Source of the DNA: Hyphomicrobiales bacterium
GTDB lineage: Bacteria; Pseudomonadota; Alphaproteobacteria; Rhizobiales; Rhizobiaceae
Assembly (NCBI GenBank): GCA_900469615.1
Contig: UBYA01000014.1
Location: 1 to 64,000, forward strand
DNA length: 64,000 nt
Direction of reading: 5' to 3'
Part shown: one piece after another, positions 1-8,149 of the stretch
Layout of the letters: each line of letters starts with the position of its first letter
Position numbering within the stretch: the stretch's first letter is position 1
Program-made: the position numbers and the translations under genes
The notes under the pieces: model-generated
The model's database searches: none
What the model was told of the DNA's origin: nothing
What the model saw: the letters and a program-made list of their open reading frames with translations, nothing else

Positions 1-51
1 CAACGTGATATTTGCAGTCCACGTCGCATGCGAGAGCGATTGCTCATCCAT
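1..51 (-). pseudogene. tnpA: IS200-like transposase TnpA, N-terminal fragment with an apparent frameshift
   Basis: Translation from the ATG at 49-51 gives MDEQSLSHATW, typical of the start of IS200-family TnpA. The family then continues with W-(D/N)-C-K-Y-H. Here that motif (D-C-K-Y-H-V) is present but one frame away, as if a single G had been lost after the Trp codon near position 20. In the starting frame the protein departs from the family at this point. The HUH and catalytic Tyr motifs lie outside the window, so the state of the rest is unknown. A sequencing error would look the same. Confidence 0.6.
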
Positions 52-132
52 ATAACCTCCTTGTTTGAAGTCTGGGCCACGCCAGAGGTTCAAGCAGGAG
101 GTCTCTCAACTACCGTGTAAAACTCGTCCAGT

Positions 133-151
133 CCTCCACCGTAGGTGGAGG
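133..151. repeat. IS200-type subterminal hairpin
   Basis: Perfect 8-bp inverted repeat CCTCCACC-gta-GGTGGAGG. It lies between the transposase start and the phoB terminator and matches the subterminal palindromes of IS200/IS605 elements. Confidence 0.6.
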
Positions 152-170
152 TTTATTCTTGATATAAGAG

Positions 171-194
171 AAACGGGCCCCTCGGGGCCCGTTT
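171..194 (-). terminator. Terminator hairpin downstream of phoB
   Basis: Perfect 11-bp inverted repeat AAACGGGCCCC / GGGGCCCGTTT with a 2-base loop, ending 48 bases beyond the phoB stop codon. It is the likely end of the phoR-pst-phoU-phoB transcript. It is nearly symmetrical, so it may also stop transcription coming from the transposon side. Confidence 0.7.
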
Positions 195-241
195 TCTATT
201 TCCGCCGCATGTGGATGTCGATGCCCGGGCAGCCTTGCCGC

Positions 242-925
242 TCAGGCTTCCATGGAATAGCCCGCACCGCGAACGGTGCGGATGACATCCTGCATGTTGG
301 AAAAATTGAGCGCCTTGCGCAGGCGGCCGACATGGACGTCGACCGTGCGTTCGTCGACGTAGATATCGTGCCCCCACACGCCGTCCAGCAGCTGCGAGCG
401 CGAGAAGACGCGGCCCGGCGAGGACATCAGGAATTCCAGCAGGCGGAACTCCGTCGGCCCCAGCCGCACTTCGCGGCTCTTGCGGTGGACGCGATGGGTT
501 TCGCGGTCCAGCTCGATATCGCCGCAACGCAGCACCGTGGAGAGAACCTCCGGGCGGGCGCGGCGCAGCATCGCCTTGACGCGGGCCATCAGCTCCGGCG
601 TCGAGAACGGCTTGACGACGTAATCGTCCGCGCCGGTGGAAAGGCCGCGCACGCGCTCGCTCTCCTCGCCGCGGGCCGTAAGCATGATGATCGGCAGGCG
701 CTCCGTCTCCGGCCGCATGCGCAGCCGGCGGCAGAGCTCGATGCCGGACACGCCGGGGAGCATCCAGTCGAGGATCAGAAGATCGGGGATGCGCTCCTGG
801 AGACGCAGCTCTGCCTCATCGCCTCTAAGGATCGTATCGACCTCGAAGCCTTCAGCTTCGAGATTGTAGCGCAGCAGAACGCTGAGCGCTTCCTCGTCTT
901 CTACAACAGCAACTCTCGGAACCAT
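242..925 (-). CDS. phoB: Phosphate regulon response regulator PhoB
   Basis: OmpR/PhoB-class response regulator of 227 residues, full length. The receiver domain (about 1-120) carries the acidic pair near residue 10, the phospho-acceptor Asp53 in LILDWMLPG and the conserved Lys of VVKPFS. The C-terminal winged helix (about 130-225) includes the RTVDVHVGRLRKAL recognition region. Phosphorylated by PhoR under phosphate limitation, it binds Pho boxes such as the one at 6570-6587. It is last in the phoR-pstSCAB-phoU-phoB cluster, 31 bases after phoU, so it is probably co-transcribed and amplifies its own level through the pst promoter. Confidence 0.95.
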   Translation of the reverse strand: MVPRVAVVEDEEALSVLLRYNLEAEGFEVDTILRGDEAELRLQERIPDLLILDWMLPGVSGIELCRRLRMRPETERLPIIMLTARGEESERVRGLSTGADDYVVKPFSTPELMARVKAMLRRARPEVLSTVLRCGDIELDRETHRVHRKSREVRLGPTEFRLLEFLMSSPGRVFSRSQLLDGVWGHDIYVDERTVDVHVGRLRKALNFSNMQDVIRTVRGAGYSMEA

Positions 926-956
926 GCGCCTGTGGTCTCCTTTCTTCGCTTCCAGA

Positions 957-1670
957 TTATTCCGTCACCGCGCCGACGGTGTTGGCCGTGTCGTCCTTCG
1001 GCCGCTCGCCTTCGGGCTGGGCGCCGGTCGCCATGTAATAGATCGTCTCGGCAATGTTGGTGGCATGGTCGCCGATGCGCTCGATATTCTTCGCGCAGAA
1101 GAGAAGATGCGTGCAGGTGGTGATGTTGCGCGGATCTTCCATCATGTAGGTCAGCATCTCGCGGAAGAGCGAGGTGTACATGGCGTCGATTTCCTCGTCG
1201 CGTTCGCGGATCGACACCGCCTTGTCCGGCGAACGGGTCGCATAGACGTCCAGAACTTCCTTCAGCTGGCTCAGTGCCAGTTCGGAAAGATGCTCGATAC
1301 CGCGGGCGAGACGGCGCGGAACGCCGGTGCCCTGCACGGCGATGACGCGCTTGGCGGTGTTCTTGCCAAGGTCGCCGACGCGCTCCAGATCGGACGCGAT
1401 GCGGATCGAGCCCATGATTTCGCGCAGGTCGGCCGCCATCGGCTGACGGCGCGCGATGGTGACGATCGCCTTGTCGCCGATTTCGCGTTCGGCATGGTCG
1501 AGAATGACGTCGTCGGAGATGACCTTCTGGGCAAGAGCCGCGTCGCTGTTGACCAAAGCGCGTACGCTGTCGCTGACCATCTGCTCGGCAAGGCCGCCCA
1601 TTTCCGCAATGCGGCGCGTCAGGAACTTCAGGTCTTCGTCATAGGCAGAGAGAATGTGGGTGGAGACCAT
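957..1670 (-). CDS. phoU: Phosphate transport regulator PhoU
   Basis: PhoU of 237 residues, the usual length, with the two-fold repeated three-helix domains of the family. Metal-binding signatures are visible in EREIGDKAI (about 70) and NIERIGDHATNIAE (about 195-208). PhoU couples the occupancy of the Pst transporter to the PhoR kinase and keeps the regulon silent when phosphate is plentiful. The ATG at 1668-1670 follows a GAGGAT ribosome-binding site. It sits between pstB and phoB in the operon. Confidence 0.95.
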   Translation of the reverse strand: MVSTHILSAYDEDLKFLTRRIAEMGGLAEQMVSDSVRALVNSDAALAQKVISDDVILDHAEREIGDKAIVTIARRQPMAADLREIMGSIRIASDLERVGDLGKNTAKRVIAVQGTGVPRRLARGIEHLSELALSQLKEVLDVYATRSPDKAVSIRERDEEIDAMYTSLFREMLTYMMEDPRNITTCTHLLFCAKNIERIGDHATNIAETIYYMATGAQPEGERPKDDTANTVGAVTE

Positions 1671-1721
1671 TTTTCTATCCTCAAGGTGAACTGTGTGAAA
1701 GGAGCCGCGCGCACGGCATCA

Positions 1722-2537
1722 TCAACCAAAACGGCCCATGATGTAATCCTGCGTGCGGTAATCGTCGGGATTGGTGAACATTTTATCGGTGTCGTTCTCC
1801 TCAACCAGATGGCCGAGATGGAACATTGCGGTGCGTTGCGAAACGCGGGCAGCCTGCTGCATGGAATGCGTCACGATGACGATCGTGAAGTTTTCCCGCA
1901 GCTCGTGGATGAGATCCTCGACCTTCGCGGTCGCGATCGGATCGAGGGCCGAGCATGGCTCGTCCATCAGGATGACCTCCGGGCTGACGGCAACGGCGCG
2001 GGCGATGCACAGGCGCTGCTGCTGACCGCCCGAAAGGCTCGTGCCGGCGTCATGGAGCCTGTCCTTCACCTCGCCCCAGAGGCCCGCCTTCTGCAGGCTG
2101 GTTTCGACGATGTGATCGAGATCGGCCTTGGAGGCGTGCAGGCCATGGATGCGCGGACCGTAGGCGACATTCTCATAGATCGACTTCGGAAACGGGTTGG
2201 GCTTTTGAAAGACCATGCCGACGCGGGCGCGCAGTTCCACCACGTCGATGCTGTCGTCGTAGACGTCCTGATCGTCGAGCGTGATCCTGCCGGTGACGCG
2301 GCAGGTCTCGATCGTATCGTTCATGCGGTTGAGGCAGCGCAGGAAGGTGGACTTGCCGCAGCCGGAAGGGCCGATCAGCGCCGTCACCGTATTGGCGCGG
2401 ATCCTGAGATTGACGTCGAAGAGAGCGCGCTTGTCGCCGTAAAAGACCGAAACGTCCTGGCCGATCATCTTGTAAGGGATCGTCTTCATCTTTCTGGTCA
2501 ATGCTCTTTCGCTCGCGGCTTCCGTCATCATGTTCAT
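1722..2537 (-). CDS. pstB: Phosphate ABC transporter ATP-binding protein PstB
   Basis: ATPase of the high-affinity phosphate importer, 271 residues from the chosen start MNMMTEAASER. Walker A is GPSGCGKST, the signature LSGGQQQR, and Walker B VILMDEPCSALDP, followed by the switch His in VTHSMQQA. The reading frame is open a further 48 codons upstream, but that part overlaps the pstA coding sequence and is unlike PstB, so the ATG at 2535-2537 is preferred. The gene begins 15 bases after pstA stops. Confidence 0.95.
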   Translation of the reverse strand: MNMMTEAASERALTRKMKTIPYKMIGQDVSVFYGDKRALFDVNLRIRANTVTALIGPSGCGKSTFLRCLNRMNDTIETCRVTGRITLDDQDVYDDSIDVVELRARVGMVFQKPNPFPKSIYENVAYGPRIHGLHASKADLDHIVETSLQKAGLWGEVKDRLHDAGTSLSGGQQQRLCIARAVAVSPEVILMDEPCSALDPIATAKVEDLIHELRENFTIVIVTHSMQQAARVSQRTAMFHLGHLVEENDTDKMFTNPDDYRTQDYIMGRFG

Positions 2538-2551
2538 TTCCCGGCCCTCCC

Positions 2552-3886
2552 CTACCAGCGCCGTTCGAAACGGCGGCGCAGCAGGATCGCGCCGATGTTC
2601 ATCGCGACGAGGAAGAAGAGCAGGACGATGATGGCCCCGGAGGTTCTTTCGACGAAGGCCCGCTCTGCCTCGCTCGCCCACATGTAGATCTGCACCGGCA
2701 GCGCCGTCGAAGGATCGAGGGGCGATGCCGGATAGTTGGCGACGAAGGCGACCATGCCGATCAGAAGCAGCGGCGCCGTCTCCCCGAGCGCATGGGCAAG
2801 CCCGAGGATGGTGCCCGTCAGGATGCCCGGCATGGCGAGCGGCAGGACGTGATGGAACACCACCTGCATGCGCGACGCACCGAGGCCGAGCGCGGCGCTA
2901 CGGATCGACGGCGGCACGGCCCGCAACGCCGAGCGCGTGGCAATGATGATCATCGGCAGCGTCATCAGGCTCAGCACCAGCCCGCCGACCAGCGATGCCG
3001 AGCGCGGCAGGCCCATCATGTTGATGAACACCGAGAGGCCGAGCAGGCCGTAGACGATCGACGGCACGGCGGCGAGATTGTTGATGTTGACCTCGATCAG
3101 ATCCGTCAGCCGGTTCCTCGGCGCGAATTCCTCCAGGTAGATCGAAGCGGCGACGCCGACCGGCAGGGCAAGCACGAGCACGGTCAGCATCAGATAGAGC
3201 GAGCCGATCAGTGCAACGCCAAGGCCGGCGGCCTCGGGCCGGCTCGAATTGCCCGACAGGAAGAGGCCGCTGTTGAACGCCTCGTGCAGGGCGCCGCTTT
3301 CGCCAAGCCGCTTCATCCAGGCAAGCTGCCGGTCGGATATCTTGCGGTCCTTTTCGTCGACGGTCAGATCGATCTGCCCCTTGTTGGCGGAGTCGATGTT
3401 GGCGCTGGCAAGGAAGGTGACGTTCTGCGTCGTTCCGATGATCGAAGGGTTGGCGGCGACCTTGTCGCGCAGCGCGATCCTGGCGCTGTCCGACACCATG
3501 GCCGTTGCCTCGCGAATAAGCGCACGATTGCCGGGATCGATCCCCAGCGCTTTCACCAGCGCATCGCGCAGCAGTGCCGCGTAATTGGCCGATACCAGCA
3601 CCTTCGGATCGCCGGCGCGCTTGCCTGACGGATCGATCACCGTCTCGGTGAATTCGATCGGCAGGGTGATCGAGGTCTGAACGAAGGCGGTGTAGCCATT
3701 GCGAACCACGGTCGAGACGAGGATGGCAAGGAATACCAGACCGAAGATGACGGCCGTAAATCCGTAGGCGCGAAAGCGGCGCTCGGCGGCATAGCGGCGC
3801 CTGATGCCGATATCGCGCCGCGCCGGCGCGCCCGGCATGAGGCCGCGCGGCATGTTGCGTGACGGGGAGGATACGATGCCGCTCAT
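2552..3886 (-). CDS. pstA: Phosphate ABC transporter permease PstA, long alphaproteobacterial form
   Basis: Inner-membrane permease subunit of 444 residues, about 150 longer than E. coli PstA. After the first membrane helix (about 40-62) comes a soluble stretch of about 130 residues, the insertion found in rhizobial PstA proteins (DUF3333-like). The usual transport domain follows (about 195-440), with the EAA loop near ALGLGAS and the ALGETAPLLLIG segment. The ATG overlaps the pstC stop by four bases (ATGA at 3883-3886), indicating translational coupling. Confidence 0.92.
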   Translation of the reverse strand: MSGIVSSPSRNMPRGLMPGAPARRDIGIRRRYAAERRFRAYGFTAVIFGLVFLAILVSTVVRNGYTAFVQTSITLPIEFTETVIDPSGKRAGDPKVLVSANYAALLRDALVKALGIDPGNRALIREATAMVSDSARIALRDKVAANPSIIGTTQNVTFLASANIDSANKGQIDLTVDEKDRKISDRQLAWMKRLGESGALHEAFNSGLFLSGNSSRPEAAGLGVALIGSLYLMLTVLVLALPVGVAASIYLEEFAPRNRLTDLIEVNINNLAAVPSIVYGLLGLSVFINMMGLPRSASLVGGLVLSLMTLPMIIIATRSALRAVPPSIRSAALGLGASRMQVVFHHVLPLAMPGILTGTILGLAHALGETAPLLLIGMVAFVANYPASPLDPSTALPVQIYMWASEAERAFVERTSGAIIVLLFFLVAMNIGAILLRRRFERRW

Positions 3887-5364
3887 TCGTATTGCTCCCT
3901 GTAGCGGCGGACGATGCAGAGGGCATAGACGTTCAGGCACAGCGTCAGGCAGAACAGCGTAATGCCGAGCGCAAAGGCCACCAGCGTCTGGGGCGAGGTG
4001 AATTCGAGGTCGCCGGTCAGCTGGTTGACGATCTTGACGGTCACGGTCGTCATCGGCTCGAAGGGATCGAACTGCATGCGCGCGGCGACGCCAGCGGCCA
4101 GCACGACGATCATGGTTTCGCCGATCGCCCGCGACGCCGTCATGAGCAGCGCACCGACAATGCCGGGAAGGGCCGCCGGCAGCAGCACGCGCTTGACCGT
4201 TTCGGACCGCGTGGCGCCGAGGCCGAGCGAGCCGTCGCGAAGCGAGCGCGGCACGGCCATGATGATATCGTCCGACAGCGAGGAAACGTAAGGAATGAGC
4301 ATGACGCCCATGACGAAGCCGGCCGTCAGCACGCTCTGCGCCTCGATGAAGCTGGTATAGCTTCCGGTCAGAAGGCCGTCGATATCGGCCGATAGGTCCC
4401 TGAGGAATGGCCCGACGGTGACGAGGGCGAAGAAGCCGTAGACGATGGTGGGGATGCCGGCCAGAACCTCCAGCATCGGCTTGGCGATGGCGCGAACCCG
4501 CGCGGTCGCATATTCCGCCATGTAGATCGCCGCGAACAAGCCGATGGGCACGGCGAAGAGCATGGCGACGAAGCCGATGTAGATCGTGCCGGCCAGCAGG
4601 GGGATGAGACCGAAGGTTCCGGAGGTTTGAGCGCCGGCTGCGGCGAAGCGCGGGTCCCAGACGGTGCCGAAAAAGAACTCGCCGGCGGGGACCACGCTGA
4701 AGAAGCGCGCCGCTTCCGAAAGCATCGAAACGACGATCCCGACTGTCGTCAGCACCGCAATCGACGAAGCGACGATGAGAGCGCCGAGAATGACCTGCTC
4801 GACACGGTTGCGGGCGCGGAACCGCGGAGCGATGACACGCAGGCCATAGGCTGCGCACAACAACGATATGACGAGCGCCGCCACCGACATCACGATGCGG
4901 CTCACTTCGCGCATGTCGTTATATCTGTCGGCAGCATCGATCATGTAGCCCGTCGGGCAGACGGCGAGCGGCACGCCCTTTTGCGCCAGCAGCAATTGCA
5001 GGTCGGCCGTGCCGCCGGCCACTTCGGCAAGCTCGCCGCTGCCGAGCAGACGCATGCCGCGGGCAATGCTGCGCACCATCCCATAGCTCAAATTAAGCTC
5101 GGCCGGCGGCAGGGACTTCACCTCCTCGGGAAAGGACTTCACGACAAGGCGGTCGATGATTTCCGGGCTGACGATCAGCCAGACGCAGACCAGTGCAAGC
5201 GCCGGAAGCACAGCCCATATGGCGGCATAGGCGCCGTGATAGCCGAGCCGGGAATGCATGGACGAGGACCTGCCGCCCGACAGCGCAGCCGCTCTCGCCC
5301 GCCCCAGCACGAATGCAAGGGCGCCGATGACCGACAGGCACAACAGCAGCAGCGATATACTCAT
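3883..5364 (-). CDS. pstC: Phosphate ABC transporter permease PstC, long form
   Basis: Second permease of the Pst importer, 493 residues from MSISLLLLC. Like PstA here, it has an N-terminal extension: two membrane helices flank a periplasmic stretch before the classical domain (about 200-490) with LGATRSETVKRVLLPAALPGI and RAIGETMIVVLAAG. An ATG two codons earlier (5368-5370) and a longer frame to 5415 exist, but only the chosen start has a GGGGA ribosome-binding site at sensible distance. It follows pstS by about 60 bases. Confidence 0.9.
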   Translation of the reverse strand: MSISLLLLCLSVIGALAFVLGRARAAALSGGRSSSMHSRLGYHGAYAAIWAVLPALALVCVWLIVSPEIIDRLVVKSFPEEVKSLPPAELNLSYGMVRSIARGMRLLGSGELAEVAGGTADLQLLLAQKGVPLAVCPTGYMIDAADRYNDMREVSRIVMSVAALVISLLCAAYGLRVIAPRFRARNRVEQVILGALIVASSIAVLTTVGIVVSMLSEAARFFSVVPAGEFFFGTVWDPRFAAAGAQTSGTFGLIPLLAGTIYIGFVAMLFAVPIGLFAAIYMAEYATARVRAIAKPMLEVLAGIPTIVYGFFALVTVGPFLRDLSADIDGLLTGSYTSFIEAQSVLTAGFVMGVMLIPYVSSLSDDIIMAVPRSLRDGSLGLGATRSETVKRVLLPAALPGIVGALLMTASRAIGETMIVVLAAGVAARMQFDPFEPMTTVTVKIVNQLTGDLEFTSPQTLVAFALGITLFCLTLCLNVYALCIVRRYREQYE

Positions 5365-5426
5365 TCCCATTCCCCGGCGAACGCCGGCGCAGCAACAGGC
5401 TCCGCCCTCGTTCAAACCTTACGCAT

Positions 5427-6461
5427 TCACATGATCTTCCCGTCCGCGACGTCCTTGCGGATCTGGTCGCGCTCAGAATCCGACGCCGGCACGAGGCCAT
5501 ATTCGGCCAACGGGCTGTCCGGCCCGATCATCTGATCGCTCGTGAAGAAATCGACATAGTCCCTGAGCCCCGGGATGACACCCAGATGGGCCTTCTTGAC
5601 GTAGAAAAACAGCGGCCGCGACACTGGATAGGTGCCGTCGGCGATCGTCCGGCCCGACGGCACGATGCCGCCGACCGTGGCGACCTTCAGCTTGTCGGCG
5701 TTGTTCTGATAGAAATACAGGCCGAAGACCCCGACGCCGTGCTTGTTGGCGTTGATGCGTGCCAGCGTCTCCGGATAGTCGCCATCGATATCGACGGCCA
5801 GACCGTCCTTGCGCACGGCGATGCATGCCTTCACCTGCTGGTCGGCATCCTTGAAGGTGGCCTTGATGACATCGAGGGCGCCGGACTCCTTGCAGCCGGC
5901 GGCAAGCACCCTCTCCTCGAAGACTTCGCGGGTGCCGTGCTTCTCACCCGGAATATAGGCCGCTATCTCGAAATCCGGCAGGGACGGATTGATCTCGGAC
6001 CACTTCCTGTAAGGATTGGCAACGAGCTTGCCGTCGACCACCACCTCGGCGGCCAGCGCCTTGTAGAGGTCGGCAGGCACGAACTTGATGTCCGGGTTGC
6101 TTTTGTCGAGGGCGAAGACGATGCCGTCATAGCCGATCTTGACCTGCTGGATATCGGTCACGCCGGCGGCCTTGCAGGCATCGACCTCGCTGCTCTTGAT
6201 CGGCCGCGAGGCATTGGCGATGTCGATGGTATCGGTGCCGACGCCCTTGCAGAATTCCTTGAGGCCGGCGCCCGATCCGCCGGATTCGACGATGGGCGTC
6301 TTGAAGCTGGTGTAGGTCTCGCCGAAGCTTTCGGCGACGATCTTGGCATAGGGGAACACGGTGGAAGAACCGGAAATCTGAATCTGGTCGCGGGCGACCG
6401 CGGCGCCATCGAAGGCAGCCGATGCGACCAGCGCGAGAATAGACAATTTCAACGCGTTCAT
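5427..6461 (-). CDS. pstS: Periplasmic phosphate-binding protein PstS
   Basis: Substrate-binding subunit of the Pst system, 344 residues. A Sec signal peptide spans about 1-23 (cleavage probably after AVA). The mature start I-Q-I-S-G-S-S-T-V-F contributes the phosphate-binding loop; ESGGSGAGLKEFCKG and GTREVFEE supply further ligand contacts. The strong ribosome-binding site GGGAGGA lies just ahead of the ATG. It is the first gene behind the Pho box at 6570-6587 and should be the most strongly induced gene of the cluster. Confidence 0.95.
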   Translation of the reverse strand: MNALKLSILALVASAAFDGAAVARDQIQISGSSTVFPYAKIVAESFGETYTSFKTPIVESGGSGAGLKEFCKGVGTDTIDIANASRPIKSSEVDACKAAGVTDIQQVKIGYDGIVFALDKSNPDIKFVPADLYKALAAEVVVDGKLVANPYRKWSEINPSLPDFEIAAYIPGEKHGTREVFEERVLAAGCKESGALDVIKATFKDADQQVKACIAVRKDGLAVDIDGDYPETLARINANKHGVGVFGLYFYQNNADKLKVATVGGIVPSGRTIADGTYPVSRPLFFYVKKAHLGVIPGLRDYVDFFTSDQMIGPDSPLAEYGLVPASDSERDQIRKDVADGKIM

Positions 6462-6569
6462 GAAGAATCCTCCCTGACGGGCGTTAAGAGCACGACGACG
6501 AACGGCGCATCCGCCCGTTTCCGCGCTTCTTTCTTACCGGCCAAAGCACCGTCCTTTTATGTCAGGCGA

Positions 6570-6587
6570 GTGAAACAATTATGACAG
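6570..6587 (-). promoter_or_regulatory. Pho box upstream of pstS
   Basis: On the minus strand the site reads CTGTCATAATTGTTTCAC. Compared with the PhoB consensus of two 7-base half sites spaced by 4 (CTGTCAT-N4-CTGTCAY), the first half matches exactly and the second matches 5 of 7. It lies 109-126 bases ahead of the pstS start codon, in the phoR-pstS intergenic gap. It implies a PhoB-dependent promoter that serves pstS through phoB without phoR. Confidence 0.8.
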
Positions 6588-6646
6588 TCTATCCAATTGA
6601 AATCGCTTGGATAAATTGAGGGGAAAACAGGCGGATCGCGCAGCTT

Positions 6647-7903
6647 TCAGAAGCGGACCGTAAAGTCGGTTCCCTTGCCGACTTCGGATTTGACGATCAG
6701 CCTGGCGCGGTGGCGGGTCAGAATGTGCTTGACGATCGCCAGGCCGAGACCGGTTCCCTTCTTGGAACGGCTGTCTTCAACGTTAACGCGATAGAAGCGC
6801 TCGGTCAGGCGCGGCACATGCTCTGCGGGAATCCCCGGCCCATTGTCGGAGACGACGACCTCGACGGCCTGGCCCGGCTCGTTCAGCAACGAAACCTCGA
6901 CCGCCTTGCCTTCCTGACCGTACTTGCAGGCATTCTCGATCAGGTTTTCGAAGACCTGCACAAGCTCGTCGCGATCGCCCAGCACCTCGACCTTGCCGGC
7001 CGGCAGATACAGATTGATCGTCACGTCGAGATCGCCGGCAAGCGGCAGCAGCGAGTCGCGGACATGGCCGAGCAAGGGAACGAGATCGACCTTCTGATCC
7101 GGCGCGATGTGCGATTTCAGCTCCAGCCTGGACAGCGACAGAAGATCGTCGACCAACCGGCTCATGCGCGTCGTCTGGTCGAGCATGATGCCGAGGAAGC
7201 GCTGCTGAGCCTTCGCATCGGACTTGGCAGGCCCCTGGATGGTTTCGATGAAGCCGCGCAGCGACGCAAGCGGCGTGCGCAGCTCATGGCTGGCATTGGC
7301 GACGAAATCGGAGCGCATGCGATCGATATGGCGCAGTTCCGATATGTCGCGGAACGACAGCACGAAAAGGGCATCCTCTTCCTTGCCGACCTGCGGCAGG
7401 TCGATGGGCGCGATGCGGACGATGTAGACGCGCTCCGAAGGCAGGCGCTCGGAATGTTCGATCTGGTTCGGCGCGTTGGTGGCGATGGTTTCGCGAACCA
7501 TGTCGAGCAGGCCGGGCGAGCGCAGCTTCGAAGAGATATGGGCGCCGATCGGAAAAGCGCCGAAGGCTTTTTCGACAGCGGCATTCTGCACCAGCACGGA
7601 GGCCTCGCGATCGATGATCAGCACCGGCATATCGAGTGCCGCCAGTCCCGCGAAAGCAGTGCCGAGCAAGGCTTGCGGATCGACGGACGCCGGCTCGGCC
7701 CGTGCGGGCACCACCACCCGCTCCACCAGCGGCCGGCGAAGCAGCGTCACGATCACGACGATGGCCCATATCCAGACGACGGCACCGGTATTGATGCCCT
7801 CGATGAGTGCGAGCGCGGCGATCAGCGTCGCCAGGATCAGAACGGCGCTCTCCTGCCGCAGCCGCACCGCCAATTTCCTGAGAAATGACCATTCGTCTTC
7901 CAA
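6647..7903 (-). CDS. phoR: Phosphate regulon sensor histidine kinase PhoR
   Basis: Sensor kinase of 418 residues. Two membrane helices lie in about 17-57, a PAS domain in about 85-190, then the phospho-acceptor His206 in ANASHELRTPL. The ATPase domain has the N box (NLIENACKYG), G1 box (DNGPGIP) and G2 box (GTGLGLAIV). The family phosphorylates PhoB. The reading frame has no ATG near its 5' end; a TTG at 7901-7903 behind an AAGGGA site is the first possible start, so the exact N terminus is uncertain. It lies 185 bases upstream of pstS, in the same direction. Confidence 0.9.
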   Translation of the reverse strand: MEDEWSFLRKLAVRLRQESAVLILATLIAALALIEGINTGAVVWIWAIVVIVTLLRRPLVERVVVPARAEPASVDPQALLGTAFAGLAALDMPVLIIDREASVLVQNAAVEKAFGAFPIGAHISSKLRSPGLLDMVRETIATNAPNQIEHSERLPSERVYIVRIAPIDLPQVGKEEDALFVLSFRDISELRHIDRMRSDFVANASHELRTPLASLRGFIETIQGPAKSDAKAQQRFLGIMLDQTTRMSRLVDDLLSLSRLELKSHIAPDQKVDLVPLLGHVRDSLLPLAGDLDVTINLYLPAGKVEVLGDRDELVQVFENLIENACKYGQEGKAVEVSLLNEPGQAVEVVVSDNGPGIPAEHVPRLTERFYRVNVEDSRSKKGTGLGLAIVKHILTRHRARLIVKSEVGKGTDFTVRF

Positions 7904-8065
7904 CTGCGCCCGTCCCTTCGCCTGCCGTCATGGAATGCTGGATTCCGCGTCTTATCCGCGATTCATGACAGAAGTATTCGGCTCTATCCACAGAAGCGCG
8001 TTACTGACAACAATAAATGTAGCCGGCAAAAGAGGGGTCAGGCAAAGGGCTTGAAACTATTGAAC

Positions 8066-8096
8066 AAAAGCTCCAGTTTCCCTCATGAGCTTTTTT
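8066..8096 (+). terminator. Orphan terminator-like hairpin ahead of ppk2
   Basis: An 8-bp stem AAAAGCTC/GAGCTTTT with a 13-base loop is followed by a run of six T on the plus strand. No plus-strand gene ends here: the hairpin is in the phoR-ppk2 divergent gap, about 54 bases before the ppk2 start. It could be an attenuator in the ppk2 leader or the end of a short non-coding transcript. Confidence 0.4.
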
Positions 8097-8149
8097 GCCG
8101 CGACCACGCGGCAGGGTTAACGGGGCATGAACTGCCGAGGAGCCGGACT

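Larger units (their letters stand above)
1..165 (-). mobile_element. IS200/IS605-type element, 5' end only
   Basis: The left edge of the window cuts through an insertion sequence reading leftward. Its transposase begins at 51 behind a strong ribosome-binding site (GGAGGTT at 54-60). About 80 bases upstream lies a perfect 8-bp inverted repeat, CCTCCACC/GGTGGAGG with a 3-base loop, at 133-151; this kind of subterminal hairpin is what IS200/IS605 single-strand transposases recognise. The exact outer end cannot be fixed but should lie just beyond the hairpin, roughly 152-170. The element sits directly downstream of phoB. Most of it is outside the window. Confidence 0.65.

Noticed and set aside
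924..2687. A 587-codon plus-strand frame through phoU and pstB
   Set aside because: Antisense shadow of two conserved genes with high third-position GC.
7904..8149. Pho box upstream of ppk2 or phoR
   Set aside because: Single half sites resembling CTGTCAT occur, but no properly spaced second half was found.
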